NCBI GenBank assembly: GCA_026224775.1
Contig: JAMFRP010000018.1
Location: 1 to 64,000, forward strand
Reading direction: 5' to 3'
Length of the DNA: 64,000 bases
Source: Bacteroidota bacterium
Lineage (GTDB): Bacteria > Bacteroidota > Bacteroidia > Sphingobacteriales > Sphingobacteriaceae
In this document: positions 30,628 through 39,610 of the stretch, piece by piece
How positions within the stretch are numbered: the stretch's first letter is position 1
How the letters are laid out: each line of letters begins with the position of its first letter
Position numbers and translations under genes: made by a program
Notes under the pieces: model-generated
Database searches by the model: none
Told to the model about the DNA's origin: nothing
The model's input: only the letters and a program-made list of their open reading frames with translations

Positions 30628-32248
30628 ATACCTTTTCACCATTAACATACGTTTTTAACACTTTAACCTTTGGCAGGTCGGCGCCTTTTATTTTCATAAT
30701 ATCATTATCCAGTATCACAAAGTCGGCATACTTGCCAACCTCTATGCTACCTTTTTCTTTTTCCTCGAAATTTGCTTTGGCAGCCCATACGGTTATTCCA
30801 CGTAAAGCTTCCATCCGGCTTAAAGCATTCTCAGGCTGAAAGCCATTTGCCGGGAACCCTTTCAAGTCCTTACGCACAACAGCAGCATAAAAAGTGTAAA
30901 TGGGGTTAATATTTTCAACCGGAAAATCGGTACCTAATGGCAACCATCCATTTTGATCCAGCAATTGTTTATAGGCATAAGCTGTTTTTAAACGCGTAGT
31001 ACCTAAACGGCTAGCAGCCCAATACATATCAGATGTTGCATGGGTAGGTTGTACCGATGGGATAATATTGTATTGCCCGAACATGTCAATATCCGATGGC
31101 GCCAATACCTGCGCATGCTCTATCCGCCAGCGGCGATCATTCTTGCCTTTTAGCACACTCGCATATATCTTCAGCATCATTCTGTTTGCCGAGTCGCCAA
31201 TGGCGTGGGTAGCTAATTGAAAATTACTTTTGATGATCTTTTCCGCTATCTGCTGAAAATGTTTGGGATCGCTCAACAAAAAGCCTCTCCAGTTTTTCTG
31301 GTCGGAATAAGGTTGTAATAAACAAGCCCCACGAGAACCTAAAGCCCCATCGGCAAACATTTTAAATCCGCGAACATCCAAACGCGGTGTTTTAATAATT
31401 CCGCGTTTAAATAAAAAGTCGTAATTCTCTGGCCTGTCCAGTAGCAAAACATACATGCGTATTTTTAAGTCGCCTTTATGCTGCATGTCTGCTATGGTAT
31501 TTACCATGGTATACGGCAGGCCGCAATCGTCAAGAGTGGTTAATCCATCGGCAAAACAATTACGCTGAGCGGCTAATAAGCCATTTTGCACTACGCTATC
31601 ATCGGGTGGCGGTATTTTTCGCCTGATGATGCCTATCGCGTTATCCAGTAACATGCCGGTGAGCTTCCCTTTTATGGTTTCAATTTGGCCGCCGGTAATG
31701 GTTTGCCCGGGTTTAATTCCGGCAATATTCAATGCTGCCTGGTTGGCAATAGCGGCATGTTCATCAACACGGGTTAGCAACACCGGCCTAACCGGGAATA
31801 AGGAGTCGAGTTTTGCTTTTGTTGGAAAGGTTTTGTTTTTCCAAAGATTTTGATCCCATCCATTTCCAATTATCCAGCCATCAGGATTATGGCGGGCATA
31901 GGTGTTTATGGTGTCGACAATTTCTTCCCAACTGTGAGTATTGGTTAAATCGGCTTGTTGCAGGCCGAGTCCATATTCGTAAAAATGAGTGTGTGCATCA
32001 ATAAAGCCGGGATAAACAGGATGCCCGCCTGCATCAATCACTTCACGGGCCGAATATTTTTTATCAAGCGTAGCACTATCGCCAACGGCAATAATTTTGC
32101 CTGCGCTCACTACAAAAGCCTGCGCAGTACTAAAACTGCTATCTACAGTATAAATTAGCGCGTTTTTAACTAAAAGATCTGCATTATATTCCTTTTTTTG
32201 TTGGCATGATAGAACAAGAAGGAAGAGGGCGGGCCATAATTTTTTCAT
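30614..32248 (-). CDS. YtcJ-like amidohydrolase lipoprotein
   Basis: The 544-residue lipoprotein (MKKLWPALFLLVLSCQQK, lipobox LVLSC) matches the amidohydrolase-3 family: GFIDAHTHFYEYG (metal-binding HxH), WIIGNGWDQNLW, ATHAIGDSANR, EHAQVLAPSDI and PLGTDFPVENINP. It hydrolyses an unidentified amide or related substrate in the periplasm. The start was chosen at ATG 32246-32248 because it begins the lipoprotein signal; the frame is open six codons further. It is translationally coupled (14-bp overlap) to the GH3-C/beta-lactamase gene, so a shared peptide or peptidoglycan-fragment pathway is possible. Confidence 0.88.
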   Translation of the reverse strand: MKKLWPALFLLVLSCQQKKEYNADLLVKNALIYTVDSSFSTAQAFVVSAGKIIAVGDSATLDKKYSAREVIDAGGHPVYPGFIDAHTHFYEYGLGLQQADLTNTHSWEEIVDTINTYARHNPDGWIIGNGWDQNLWKNKTFPTKAKLDSLFPVRPVLLTRVDEHAAIANQAALNIAGIKPGQTITGGQIETIKGKLTGMLLDNAIGIIRRKIPPPDDSVVQNGLLAAQRNCFADGLTTLDDCGLPYTMVNTIADMQHKGDLKIRMYVLLLDRPENYDFLFKRGIIKTPRLDVRGFKMFADGALGSRGACLLQPYSDQKNWRGFLLSDPKHFQQIAEKIIKSNFQLATHAIGDSANRMMLKIYASVLKGKNDRRWRIEHAQVLAPSDIDMFGQYNIIPSVQPTHATSDMYWAASRLGTTRLKTAYAYKQLLDQNGWLPLGTDFPVENINPIYTFYAAVVRKDLKGFPANGFQPENALSRMEALRGITVWAAKANFEEKEKGSIEVGKYADFVILDNDIMKIKGADLPKVKVLKTYVNGEKVYEKK

Positions 32249-32398
32249 AAATGTAGAGCGGTACAAGTTTAAATAAAACTATAAACTATATACAACTGAC
32301 AAATGATAAAAAAGTTATATTTAATTTAGCATCCAAATACAATTCGTGCATCCATGTATCGTTTTCATGAGAGCCGGATAAGGGAGAACTAATTTTAA

Positions 32399-34258
32399 AT
32401 GTCAGATATAATACAACTTTTACCGGATGCCGTTGCCAACCAGATTGCCGCGGGCGAAGTAGTGCAGCGACCTGCATCGGCAGTAAAAGAATTGGTGGAG
32501 AACGCGATAGACGCGGGTGCGGATAAGATACAGCTTATATTAAAAGATGCAGGCAAAGCACTGATACAGGTGATCGACAATGGTTGCGGGATGAGCCTTA
32601 CTGATGCGCGCATGAGTTTTGAGCGCCACGCCACATCCAAAATAAAAAAAGCTGAAGATCTATTTGCCATTCGTACCATGGGTTTCCGTGGCGAAGCTAT
32701 GGCTTCGATTGCCGCTATTGCGCAGGTTGAACTAAAAACCCGCCGGCATGAGGATGAATTAGGCACTTGTATTTTAATTGAAGGATCGGAGGTAATAAGC
32801 CAGGAAGCATGTTCGGCTAATACGGGCACATCTATCTCGGTAAAAAACTTGTTTTACAATACCCCCGCCCGGCGTAACTTTTTAAAGAGCAACCCGGTAG
32901 AGATGCGTCATATTATTGATGAATTTCAACGGGTATCGCTGGCAAATCCGCAAATATTTTTCTCGATGCACCATGATGGGCAGGAGGTTTACCATTTGCC
33001 GGCATCACTATTAAAACAGCGTATTGTTCATCTGTTTGGCAATAATTACAACCAGCGTTTAGTTCCGGTTGAAGAGGATACCAGCATCATTAAACTGCAT
33101 GGCTTTGTTGGCAAACCAGAGTTTGCCCGTAAAACCCGTGGCGAGCAGTTCTTCTTTGTAAACAATCGCTTTATAAAGGATGCATACCTTAACCATGCGG
33201 TATTTACTGCTTATCAGGAGTTACTGCCCGATGAATGTTACCCTATGTATGTTTTATTTATTGAGATAGATCCATCGAAAATTGACATCAATGTTCATCC
33301 AACCAAAACAGAGATCAAATACCAGGATGAAAAATCGATCTATGCCATTATCCGGTCAGCGGTAAAACGTTCTTTGGGTAGATATAACATCACCCCAAGT
33401 CTGGATTTTGACCAGGAGAACAGCATCGAGCATCTGATAACGCCAAAGCCGTTTGAAGAGATTGTTGCGCCAACCATCGCCTTCAACCCGGATTTCAATC
33501 CTTTTGCAGCCGAGAAAAAAGTTAACCGTGAACTACCGCCTGCCTTCAGAACCAGCGGCGAATATCGTAACACACCCATCCCCCAAAATTGGGATACGCT
33601 TTATGAGATTAGCAAACGGGAATCGCCGGTTCAGCAAACACTGCATGAAGAGACCAATATTGAAGTGGACGAGCAGGAGATAACCAAATCGAGCGAGCGC
33701 CAACTTTTCCAGATCCATAACCGTTTTATCCTATCGCAAATAAAATCGGGTTTTATGCTGATAAGCCAGCAGGCGGCGCATGAGCGGGTGTTGTACGAGC
33801 GTTTTTTACAGCAACTGCAAAGTCATTCGGGTGTTAGTCAGCAAAGCCTGTTTCCGCAATCGGTCACACTAAACAGCAGCGATTTTGAGTTATTAAAGGA
33901 ACTGTTGCCTGATGTGCGTGCTTTAGGCTTCGATATACGCGAGTTTGGTAAAAATACGGTAGTAGTTGAAGGTATACCGGCTGATTTGAATAATGTTGGC
34001 GAAGAACAGTTGTTAGAGCAATTGCTGGAAGGCTTTAAAAACAACCTTGCAATATTAAAATTAGATAAGCGCGATAACCTGGCAAGGTCGCTGGCACGCA
34101 ATGCGGCAATTAAGTCTGGTACCAAAATGTCATTAGAAGAAATGAACTTACTAATAGACCAACTTTTTGCTTGCCAAATGCCTAATCTTGCATTAAATGG
34201 AAAGCCTGTAATTAGTACCTTTACATTAACTGAATTAATTGAACGATTTGAAAAGTAA
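32399..34258 (+). CDS. mutL: DNA mismatch repair protein MutL
   Basis: The 619-residue protein has the full GHKL ATPase at the N-terminus (IAAGEVVQRPASAVKELVEN, DNGCGM, TMGFRGEAMASIA) and a MutL C-terminal dimerisation domain. The nuclease signature DQHA(X)2E(X)4E appears degenerate: residues 456-467 read SQQAAHERVLYE, keeping both Glu but replacing the metal-binding Asp and His. The later motifs read ARNAAIKSG instead of ACHxA and ALNGKP instead of CPHGRP. It therefore probably lacks the nicking activity described for many MutL proteins outside the MutH-containing gamma-proteobacteria. It heads a plus-strand group with two rhomboids and an EEP protein. Confidence 0.95.
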   Translation: MSDIIQLLPDAVANQIAAGEVVQRPASAVKELVENAIDAGADKIQLILKDAGKALIQVIDNGCGMSLTDARMSFERHATSKIKKAEDLFAIRTMGFRGEAMASIAAIAQVELKTRRHEDELGTCILIEGSEVISQEACSANTGTSISVKNLFYNTPARRNFLKSNPVEMRHIIDEFQRVSLANPQIFFSMHHDGQEVYHLPASLLKQRIVHLFGNNYNQRLVPVEEDTSIIKLHGFVGKPEFARKTRGEQFFFVNNRFIKDAYLNHAVFTAYQELLPDECYPMYVLFIEIDPSKIDINVHPTKTEIKYQDEKSIYAIIRSAVKRSLGRYNITPSLDFDQENSIEHLITPKPFEEIVAPTIAFNPDFNPFAAEKKVNRELPPAFRTSGEYRNTPIPQNWDTLYEISKRESPVQQTLHEETNIEVDEQEITKSSERQLFQIHNRFILSQIKSGFMLISQQAAHERVLYERFLQQLQSHSGVSQQSLFPQSVTLNSSDFELLKELLPDVRALGFDIREFGKNTVVVEGIPADLNNVGEEQLLEQLLEGFKNNLAILKLDKRDNLARSLARNAAIKSGTKMSLEEMNLLIDQLFACQMPNLALNGKPVISTFTLTELIERFEK

Positions 34259-34289
34259 CCCTGTGGTTATACATAATATTTAAACTGAC

Positions 34290-34991
34290 ATGCAATCCCC
34301 TTTTGGTAATCTATCTCCGGTTGTAAAAAACCTATTAATCATTACTATACTTTGTTTTTTGCCATCTGTTTTGTTCAATGAGAATATCAACAATATGATC
34401 ATTACTCATTTCGCGGCTTTTTACATTTACTCGCCGTTTTTTAGGCCCTGGCAAATTATAACCTACATGTTTTTGCATGGGGGCTGGGGGCACATCTTCT
34501 TCAACATGTTTGCCCTATTCTCCTTTGGCCCTATAGTGGAATACAGTATTGGCTCAAAACGCTTTTTTACGCTTTATTTTGTTTGCGGTATCGGTGCTAT
34601 CCTGTTACAGTTGTTGGTACAAGGTATAGAAGTATATCACCTTGTTGGGCATTTTTCCGTGCCGGATACGCTACAAACCGATGATATGGCGCTGATTAGT
34701 CAATTACGGGAGATTTATTCATCACCTACATTAGGTGCTTCAGGTGCTATATTTGGTGTGTTGATTGCTTTTGGCATGCTTTATCCAAATATGGAATTGA
34801 TGATTATGTTTATCCCCGTGCCAATAAAAGCAAAATATATTATTCCCGTTTATATATTAATTGAACTAACTTTAGGCATAGGGCATTTTGGTGGCGATAA
34901 TGTGGCTCACTTCGCGCACTTAGGCGGGGCATTGATAGCCTTTATTTTAATAAAAATTTGGGGGCTCAAAAGGCCAAACAGTTTTACCTAG
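34290..34991 (+). CDS. Rhomboid-family intramembrane serine protease (first of two)
   Basis: The 233-residue membrane protein has about six spans. Signatures are YMFLHGGWGHIFFNMFALF (HxxxN-type region), GASGAIFGVL with the catalytic Ser, and AHFAHLGGALIA with the catalytic His. It cleaves transmembrane substrates within the bilayer; natural substrates are unknown. It begins 32 bp after mutL and is followed 25 bp later by a second rhomboid. Confidence 0.92.
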   Translation: MQSPFGNLSPVVKNLLIITILCFLPSVLFNENINNMIITHFAAFYIYSPFFRPWQIITYMFLHGGWGHIFFNMFALFSFGPIVEYSIGSKRFFTLYFVCGIGAILLQLLVQGIEVYHLVGHFSVPDTLQTDDMALISQLREIYSSPTLGASGAIFGVLIAFGMLYPNMELMIMFIPVPIKAKYIIPVYILIELTLGIGHFGGDNVAHFAHLGGALIAFILIKIWGLKRPNSFT

Positions 34992-35015
34992 ATTAACGTT
35001 TAGTATTAATATAAT

Positions 35016-35891
35016 ATGAGTAATAGCTGGCAAAATATACAATCAAAAGTGCTTAAGTCGGATAGTAAGCTTAATCTGCTTATTGCCATTAATGTTGCTG
35101 TTTTTTTGCTGATAAACATTCCCGCTGTTTTTGAATGGCTGTTTACCGGCAGCTCGCAAATCATAACATTTTATTCTAACGAATACCTGGCCATTCCGGC
35201 CTATCTGCCCAAGCTTATCGTTCGCTTTTGGACGCCGCTTACCTACATGTTTATGCATGATGGTATCTTCCATATCCTGTTTAACATGCTGTGGCTGTAC
35301 TGGCTGGGGCAGATATTTGAGGAGTACCTGGGTAAACAACGGATTGTTGGCGTATACCTTTTGGGTGGCTTAGCCGGTGCGCTATTCTACATTCTCAGTT
35401 ATAATTTATTCCCGGTTTTTGCTGCGGTATTGCCAATTAGTACGGCAGTGGGGGCATCAGCAAGTGTAATGGCTGTTATTGTAGCAACGGCAACCTTATT
35501 GCCCGATTATACTATACCACTGATGATCATCGGCCCGGTTAAATTAAAATGGCTGGCTATTTTTTATGTGATACTTGACTTTCTGAGTGTTGCAGGGCCA
35601 AATGCAGGAGGCGAGATTGCCCATATTGGTGGGGCATTACTTGGCTTTATCTACATCAAACGCTTGCAAAAAGGCAGCGATTGGGTAGGCAACATTGCCA
35701 ATCTTTTCAAATCAGGCCCTAAGCTTTCCAAACTAAAAGTGGTTGCCCGCAGCAATAACAAAAAAACAAACTCCCGCCCAAGGCAGGATGAGGTTGATGT
35801 TATCCTCGATAAAATATCCAAGGTAGGTTATGAACATCTAAGCAGCGAAGAAAAAGAAATATTATTCCGCGCCAGTAAAGATGACAATTAA
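35016..35891 (+). CDS. Rhomboid-family intramembrane serine protease (second, with C-terminal tail)
   Basis: The 291-residue protein has the same signature set as its neighbour: YMFMHDGIFHILFNMLWLYWLG, VGASASVMAV (Ser nucleophile within GASAS) and EIAHIGGALLGF (His). An 80-residue basic cytosolic tail follows (KVVARSNNKKTNSRPRQDEVDVILDKI...), absent from the first copy and ending in an acidic, helix-rich motif (LSSEEKEILFRASKD). It probably arose by tandem duplication and diverged. It overlaps the next gene by 11 bp. Confidence 0.92.
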   Translation: MSNSWQNIQSKVLKSDSKLNLLIAINVAVFLLINIPAVFEWLFTGSSQIITFYSNEYLAIPAYLPKLIVRFWTPLTYMFMHDGIFHILFNMLWLYWLGQIFEEYLGKQRIVGVYLLGGLAGALFYILSYNLFPVFAAVLPISTAVGASASVMAVIVATATLLPDYTIPLMIIGPVKLKWLAIFYVILDFLSVAGPNAGGEIAHIGGALLGFIYIKRLQKGSDWVGNIANLFKSGPKLSKLKVVARSNNKKTNSRPRQDEVDVILDKISKVGYEHLSSEEKEILFRASKDDN

Positions 35892-36993
35892 AAAAAACGG
35901 GCTTGGTTTTTTTGATAAGCTTGTTCTGTGGCTAAACTTCCTGCTTTGCGGTGCTTTGCTGCTGAGTTACCTTGCCCCCATAACAAGCCCTTCCAATTAC
36001 TGGATTATTGCTTTCTTTGGTCTGGCTTATCCAGTTTTATTGGTGGCCACCGTCGTGTTCGCTTTTTACTGGCTGCTGCGCAAAAGCATTTGGGTTTTAT
36101 TACCGTTGATAGTTATAGGCATAGGCTGGGGCATGCTCAATAAAAACTTTGGCCTGCGCGCAGCAACCAAACCGGGGATAACCAAAGATTCCAATGCTAT
36201 ACGCATCATGACTTACAACGTGCATGATTTTAAACGCTATGGCGCGAATAATGACACCTCAACCCGAAACGATATATTGGCTATCATAAAACAGGAAAAT
36301 CCTGATTTGATTGGATTTCAAGAGTTTTATACCCGTAACTATGGGCCATATCACATGGTTAATGCTTTAAAAAAACTTTTAAAAACAAACAGTTATTATC
36401 TTGTAGGTTTTGAATCAAACTCGACCGATTCAATAGGCATGGCCATCTTTTCCAAATACCCAATTGTTGCACGGGGTTTAATTATGGTATCTGCTGATAG
36501 GACGGATGAAAACCAGTGCCTTTACATCGATGTTAAAAGATCAAACAAGATTATCCGGTTTTACAGCGTTCACCTGGAATCCGTGCACTTCCAATCGGAG
36601 GATTACAGCTATCTAAAAGGTGTATCGCAAGGGAAACCTAATGTACACGCCACTAAAAGGCTAGCGGTTAAATTAAAAGCAGCTTTTATTAAACGTGCTA
36701 ATCAGGTTTTTAAAATTAAGGAGAGTGCCGCAGCCTGCCCTTACCCCTATATCATATCCGGCGATTTTAACGATACGCCTTGCTCTTTTGCCGTAAACCA
36801 AATGAGCAAGGGTATGACAAACGCTTTCTGCGAAAAAGGCTCGGGTTTTGGTAAAACTTATAACGGTGATTTTCCCAATTTTCAGATAGATTATATTATG
36901 GCGGGGCCTGGTTTCAACGTGCTGAATTACGATATTGTAGAAAAGCGCTTATCCGACCACTATCCGGTAATCAGTGATCTGCAACTAAAATAG
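35881..36993 (+). CDS. Membrane-anchored endonuclease/exonuclease/phosphatase (EEP) family protein
   Basis: The 370-residue protein has three hydrophobic segments in the first 100 residues, followed by an EEP catalytic domain: IMTYNVHDFKR (Asn), IGFQEF (metal-binding Glu), SVHLES, ISGDFNDTP (Asp/Asn) and SDHYPV (catalytic His). The family includes DNases and phosphodiesterases; the substrate here is unknown. It is translationally coupled to the second rhomboid gene, and its stop codon forms the first bases of a long inverted repeat. Confidence 0.9.
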   Translation: MTIKKNGLGFFDKLVLWLNFLLCGALLLSYLAPITSPSNYWIIAFFGLAYPVLLVATVVFAFYWLLRKSIWVLLPLIVIGIGWGMLNKNFGLRAATKPGITKDSNAIRIMTYNVHDFKRYGANNDTSTRNDILAIIKQENPDLIGFQEFYTRNYGPYHMVNALKKLLKTNSYYLVGFESNSTDSIGMAIFSKYPIVARGLIMVSADRTDENQCLYIDVKRSNKIIRFYSVHLESVHFQSEDYSYLKGVSQGKPNVHATKRLAVKLKAAFIKRANQVFKIKESAAACPYPYIISGDFNDTPCSFAVNQMSKGMTNAFCEKGSGFGKTYNGDFPNFQIDYIMAGPGFNVLNYDIVEKRLSDHYPVISDLQLK

Positions 36994-37085
36994 AATCAAG
37001 AGTTAAGAATCAAGATTCAAGACAATGAAAAATTTACGCTGTTATTACTTTTGTCCTGAATCTTGATTCTTAACTCTTGATTCTA
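36991..37085. repeat. Long inverted repeat (35-bp arms) with AATCAAGA units
   Basis: The arms at 36991-37025 and 37051-37085 are complementary with one mismatch and enclose a 25-nt loop. Each arm is itself built of AATCAAGA/ATTCAAGA-like units, for example tagaatcaagagttaaga. It starts at the stop codon of the EEP gene and ends 39 bp before cysS. The lack of a terminal T-run argues for a mobile palindromic repeat rather than a standard terminator. Confidence 0.9.
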
Positions 37086-37111
37086 AACAACAACCAAAGC
37101 CGAAAAAATTG

Positions 37112-37119
37112 TAAGTTTG
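37112..37119 (+). promoter_or_regulatory. TAnnTTTG -7 box just before cysS
   Basis: TAAGTTTG fits the Bacteroidota -7 consensus and ends 5 bp before the ATG at 37125. If used, the mRNA would have almost no leader. No matching -33 TTTG was found at the usual spacing, so this is tentative. Confidence 0.35.
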
Positions 37120-37124
37120 CCACC

Positions 37125-38585
37125 ATGAAGCAGGATTTGTTTGTTTACAATACTTTAACACGCAAAAAAGAGAAATTTAAAGCAATAAATGCGCCGCATG
37201 TAGGCATGTACGTTTGCGGCCCCACCGTATACAGTGATGCACACTTGGGCAATTGCCGTACCTATATTTCGTTTGATATTATTTTCAGGTATCTAAACCA
37301 TTTGGGTTATAAGGTAAGGTATGTACGCAATATTACTGATGCCGGTCACCTGGAAGGCGATGCGGACGAGGGCGAGGATAAAATATCCAAGAAAGCGAAA
37401 TTGGCTAAATTGGAGCCAATGGAGATCGCACAAAAGTATACCGTAGGATTTCATGATGTGATGCAGATACTGAATATCCTGCCGCCAAGTATTGAACCAT
37501 TAGCTACCGGCCACGTTATTGAGCAGATAGAACTGGTTAAAACCATATTGGAAAAAGGCTACGCCTATGAGGTAGATGGCTCTGTTTATTTTGATGTAGA
37601 AAAATACAACAGCACCAATGATTATGGCGTTTTAAGCGGCCGTAACCTGGATGACCTGTTAACGAATACCCGCAGCCTGGGCGGACAACAGGAAAAGCGA
37701 GGCAAACTAGACTTCGCGCTTTGGATAAAAGCCAAACCAGAAACTTTAATGAAATGGCCTTCGCCGTGGAGTGTTGGCTTGCCGGGCTGGCATCTCGAAT
37801 GCTCTGCCATGAGCGAGAAATATCTTGGCGAACATTTTGATATACATGGCGGTGGTATCGATCTGATCCCGACGCATCATACTAACGAGATCGCTCAAAA
37901 CATGGCAGCTTGCGGTAAAACACCTGCCAATTACTGGGTGCATACCAATATGCTTACAGTTAACGGGCAAAAAATGTCGAAATCATTAGGCAATAGCTTT
38001 TTACCGCATGAATTATTCAGCGGAGAAAACTCTATCCTGAATAAAGGCTACAGCCCAATGACGGTGCGCTTCTTTATGCTACAGGCACATTACCGCAGCA
38101 CCCTTGATTTTAGCAATGATGCGATGGAAGCATCAGAAAAAGGATTTAAACGCCTGATGAATTCATTCGGCTTACTAAAAGATTTAAAAGCCTCTTCTAC
38201 TACTGAGGTTGAAATAAAATCACTTTCCGATCGTTGTTATGAGGCTATGAATGATGATTTTAACAGCCCAGTATTGATTGCCGAGTTGTTCGAAGCATCC
38301 CGGATTATCAACTCGGTTTATGATGGTAAACTAAAAATTGATGCTGAAAATCTGGAATTGTTAAAACAATTAATGAATAGTTTTGTACTTGATGTCTTGG
38401 GTTTGAAAGATGAACAGGCGGCAGGCGATGATTTGCCACAGGTATTAAACTTTATTGTTAACCTGCGCAATGAGGCAAAAAGCAGCCAGGACTATGCAAC
38501 GTCGGACAAGATAAGGAATGGCTTGCAACAGATAGGCATTCAGCTAAAGGACACCAAAGAAGGAACAAACTGGACTAAAATTTAA
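37125..38585 (+). CDS. cysS: Cysteinyl-tRNA synthetase
   Basis: The 486-residue class I enzyme charges tRNA-Cys. Signatures are MYVCGPTVYSDAHLGNCRT (the HIGH-like motif and a zinc-binding Cys), GWHLECSAM and HHTNEIAQ (the other zinc ligands) and KMSKSLGN (the KMSKS loop). The start at ATG 37125 (MKQDLFVYNTLTRKKE) matches the family; an upstream TTG at 37077 would add 16 residues encoded by the inverted repeat and is rejected. It is a single-copy essential gene. Confidence 0.96.
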   Translation: MKQDLFVYNTLTRKKEKFKAINAPHVGMYVCGPTVYSDAHLGNCRTYISFDIIFRYLNHLGYKVRYVRNITDAGHLEGDADEGEDKISKKAKLAKLEPMEIAQKYTVGFHDVMQILNILPPSIEPLATGHVIEQIELVKTILEKGYAYEVDGSVYFDVEKYNSTNDYGVLSGRNLDDLLTNTRSLGGQQEKRGKLDFALWIKAKPETLMKWPSPWSVGLPGWHLECSAMSEKYLGEHFDIHGGGIDLIPTHHTNEIAQNMAACGKTPANYWVHTNMLTVNGQKMSKSLGNSFLPHELFSGENSILNKGYSPMTVRFFMLQAHYRSTLDFSNDAMEASEKGFKRLMNSFGLLKDLKASSTTEVEIKSLSDRCYEAMNDDFNSPVLIAELFEASRIINSVYDGKLKIDAENLELLKQLMNSFVLDVLGLKDEQAAGDDLPQVLNFIVNLRNEAKSSQDYATSDKIRNGLQQIGIQLKDTKEGTNWTKI

Positions 38586-38660
38586 AAATAAAAATTATAA
38601 ATCTGCACGGGATTAATTCCGATGTTATCACTAAATTTCCCCCTTACAATTCATTATCAT

Positions 38661-39533
38661 ATGAGAAAAATATTTTCAGCCGCTGTTATATTAACTTGCT
38701 TTGCAAATTTAGCCATGGCCCAAAAACCTGATCTGGCACATGTGGATAAAGTTATCAAAGCAGAGGATAACTTTAACAAGTTAGTTGCCCATAAAGGAAT
38801 TAAAGACGCTTTTTTAGAAGTTGCAGATATAGAAGGAATAGTTTTTAAACCGAACCCGGTTAAAATAACCGATTTTTATACCAACATTGATAAACAACCG
38901 GGTACTTTAACCTGGACACCTAAGTTTGCGCGCATATCTGCCAATGGCGATCTGGCATTTTCAGCAGGCCCATATGTTTACCAAAATGGCAAAACGGATG
39001 ACGACAAAGTATACGGCGACTATGTATCTATATGGCGTATAGACGAGAATAATAAGCTCAAACTATTGATGGACCTGGGTATCCAACATCCGGAACCTGA
39101 GCAGGATGCTATCACCGATTTTCAGGAGCCTGATTCATCAAAACTGGTTGCTCCAAGTAAAGATCCCTTTAACGGTAAAAGCGTAATACTGGCTACCGAT
39201 AAAATATTTAATCATTCATTATCCATATCAACCTTAGCAAGCTATAAAGAGTTTTTAAGTCCCGAAGGCCGTTACTATTTCCCAGGCTTTGAGCCAATGG
39301 TTGGCCAGGACAGGATTATGAAATTTATTGATAACGAAGCCATCTCTATCACAGCTGAAACTACAGATGCAGGCCGCTCAACCAGTAATGACCTTGCTTA
39401 TAGCTACGGAACAGCTCGTATAACCAAAGGGCAGGTTGTTAGCAATTACAATTATGTTCGTATTTGGGAAATTGACAAGAATCACAAATGGGATATTTTG
39501 CTGGAAGTATTTTCAGCAGTTGAAAACGATTAA
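38661..39533 (+). CDS. Exported protein with two NTF2/SnoaL-like domains
   Basis: The 290-residue protein has a signal peptide (MRKIFSAAVILTCFANLAMAQ) and two similar halves of about 130 residues. The two halves share (F/Y)..(Y)G.A and YVxIWxIDxNxKW/L patterns: GDYVSIWRIDENNKLKLL and YNYVRIWEIDKNHKWDIL. This is the DUF4440/SnoaL-like NTF2 fold, here duplicated. The function is unknown and may be ligand binding in the periplasm. The ATG at 38661 begins the signal peptide and is preferred over the in-frame 38622. Confidence 0.75.
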   Translation: MRKIFSAAVILTCFANLAMAQKPDLAHVDKVIKAEDNFNKLVAHKGIKDAFLEVADIEGIVFKPNPVKITDFYTNIDKQPGTLTWTPKFARISANGDLAFSAGPYVYQNGKTDDDKVYGDYVSIWRIDENNKLKLLMDLGIQHPEPEQDAITDFQEPDSSKLVAPSKDPFNGKSVILATDKIFNHSLSISTLASYKEFLSPEGRYYFPGFEPMVGQDRIMKFIDNEAISITAETTDAGRSTSNDLAYSYGTARITKGQVVSNYNYVRIWEIDKNHKWDILLEVFSAVEND

Positions 39534-39547
39534 AACCGTAGAGGTTA

Positions 39548-39591
39548 AAAAAGAAGAGGGATGATTCTTGTGAATCATCCCTCTTCTTTTT
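39548..39591. terminator. Bidirectional terminator, 20-bp stem
   Basis: The arms at 39548-39567 and 39572-39591 (AAAAAGAAGAGGGATGATTC and its exact complement) enclose a 4-nt loop, ttgt. A-run and T-run ends allow termination on both strands between the NTF2-like gene and the convergent MoxR gene. Confidence 0.92.
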
Positions 39592-39610
39592 AAGACAAAA
39601 TTTTGCTTTT

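Noticed and set aside
37077..37124. TTG start for cysS at 37077
   Set aside because: The extra 16 codons are made by the inverted-repeat arm; ATG 37125 matches the family start and has a -7 box just before it.
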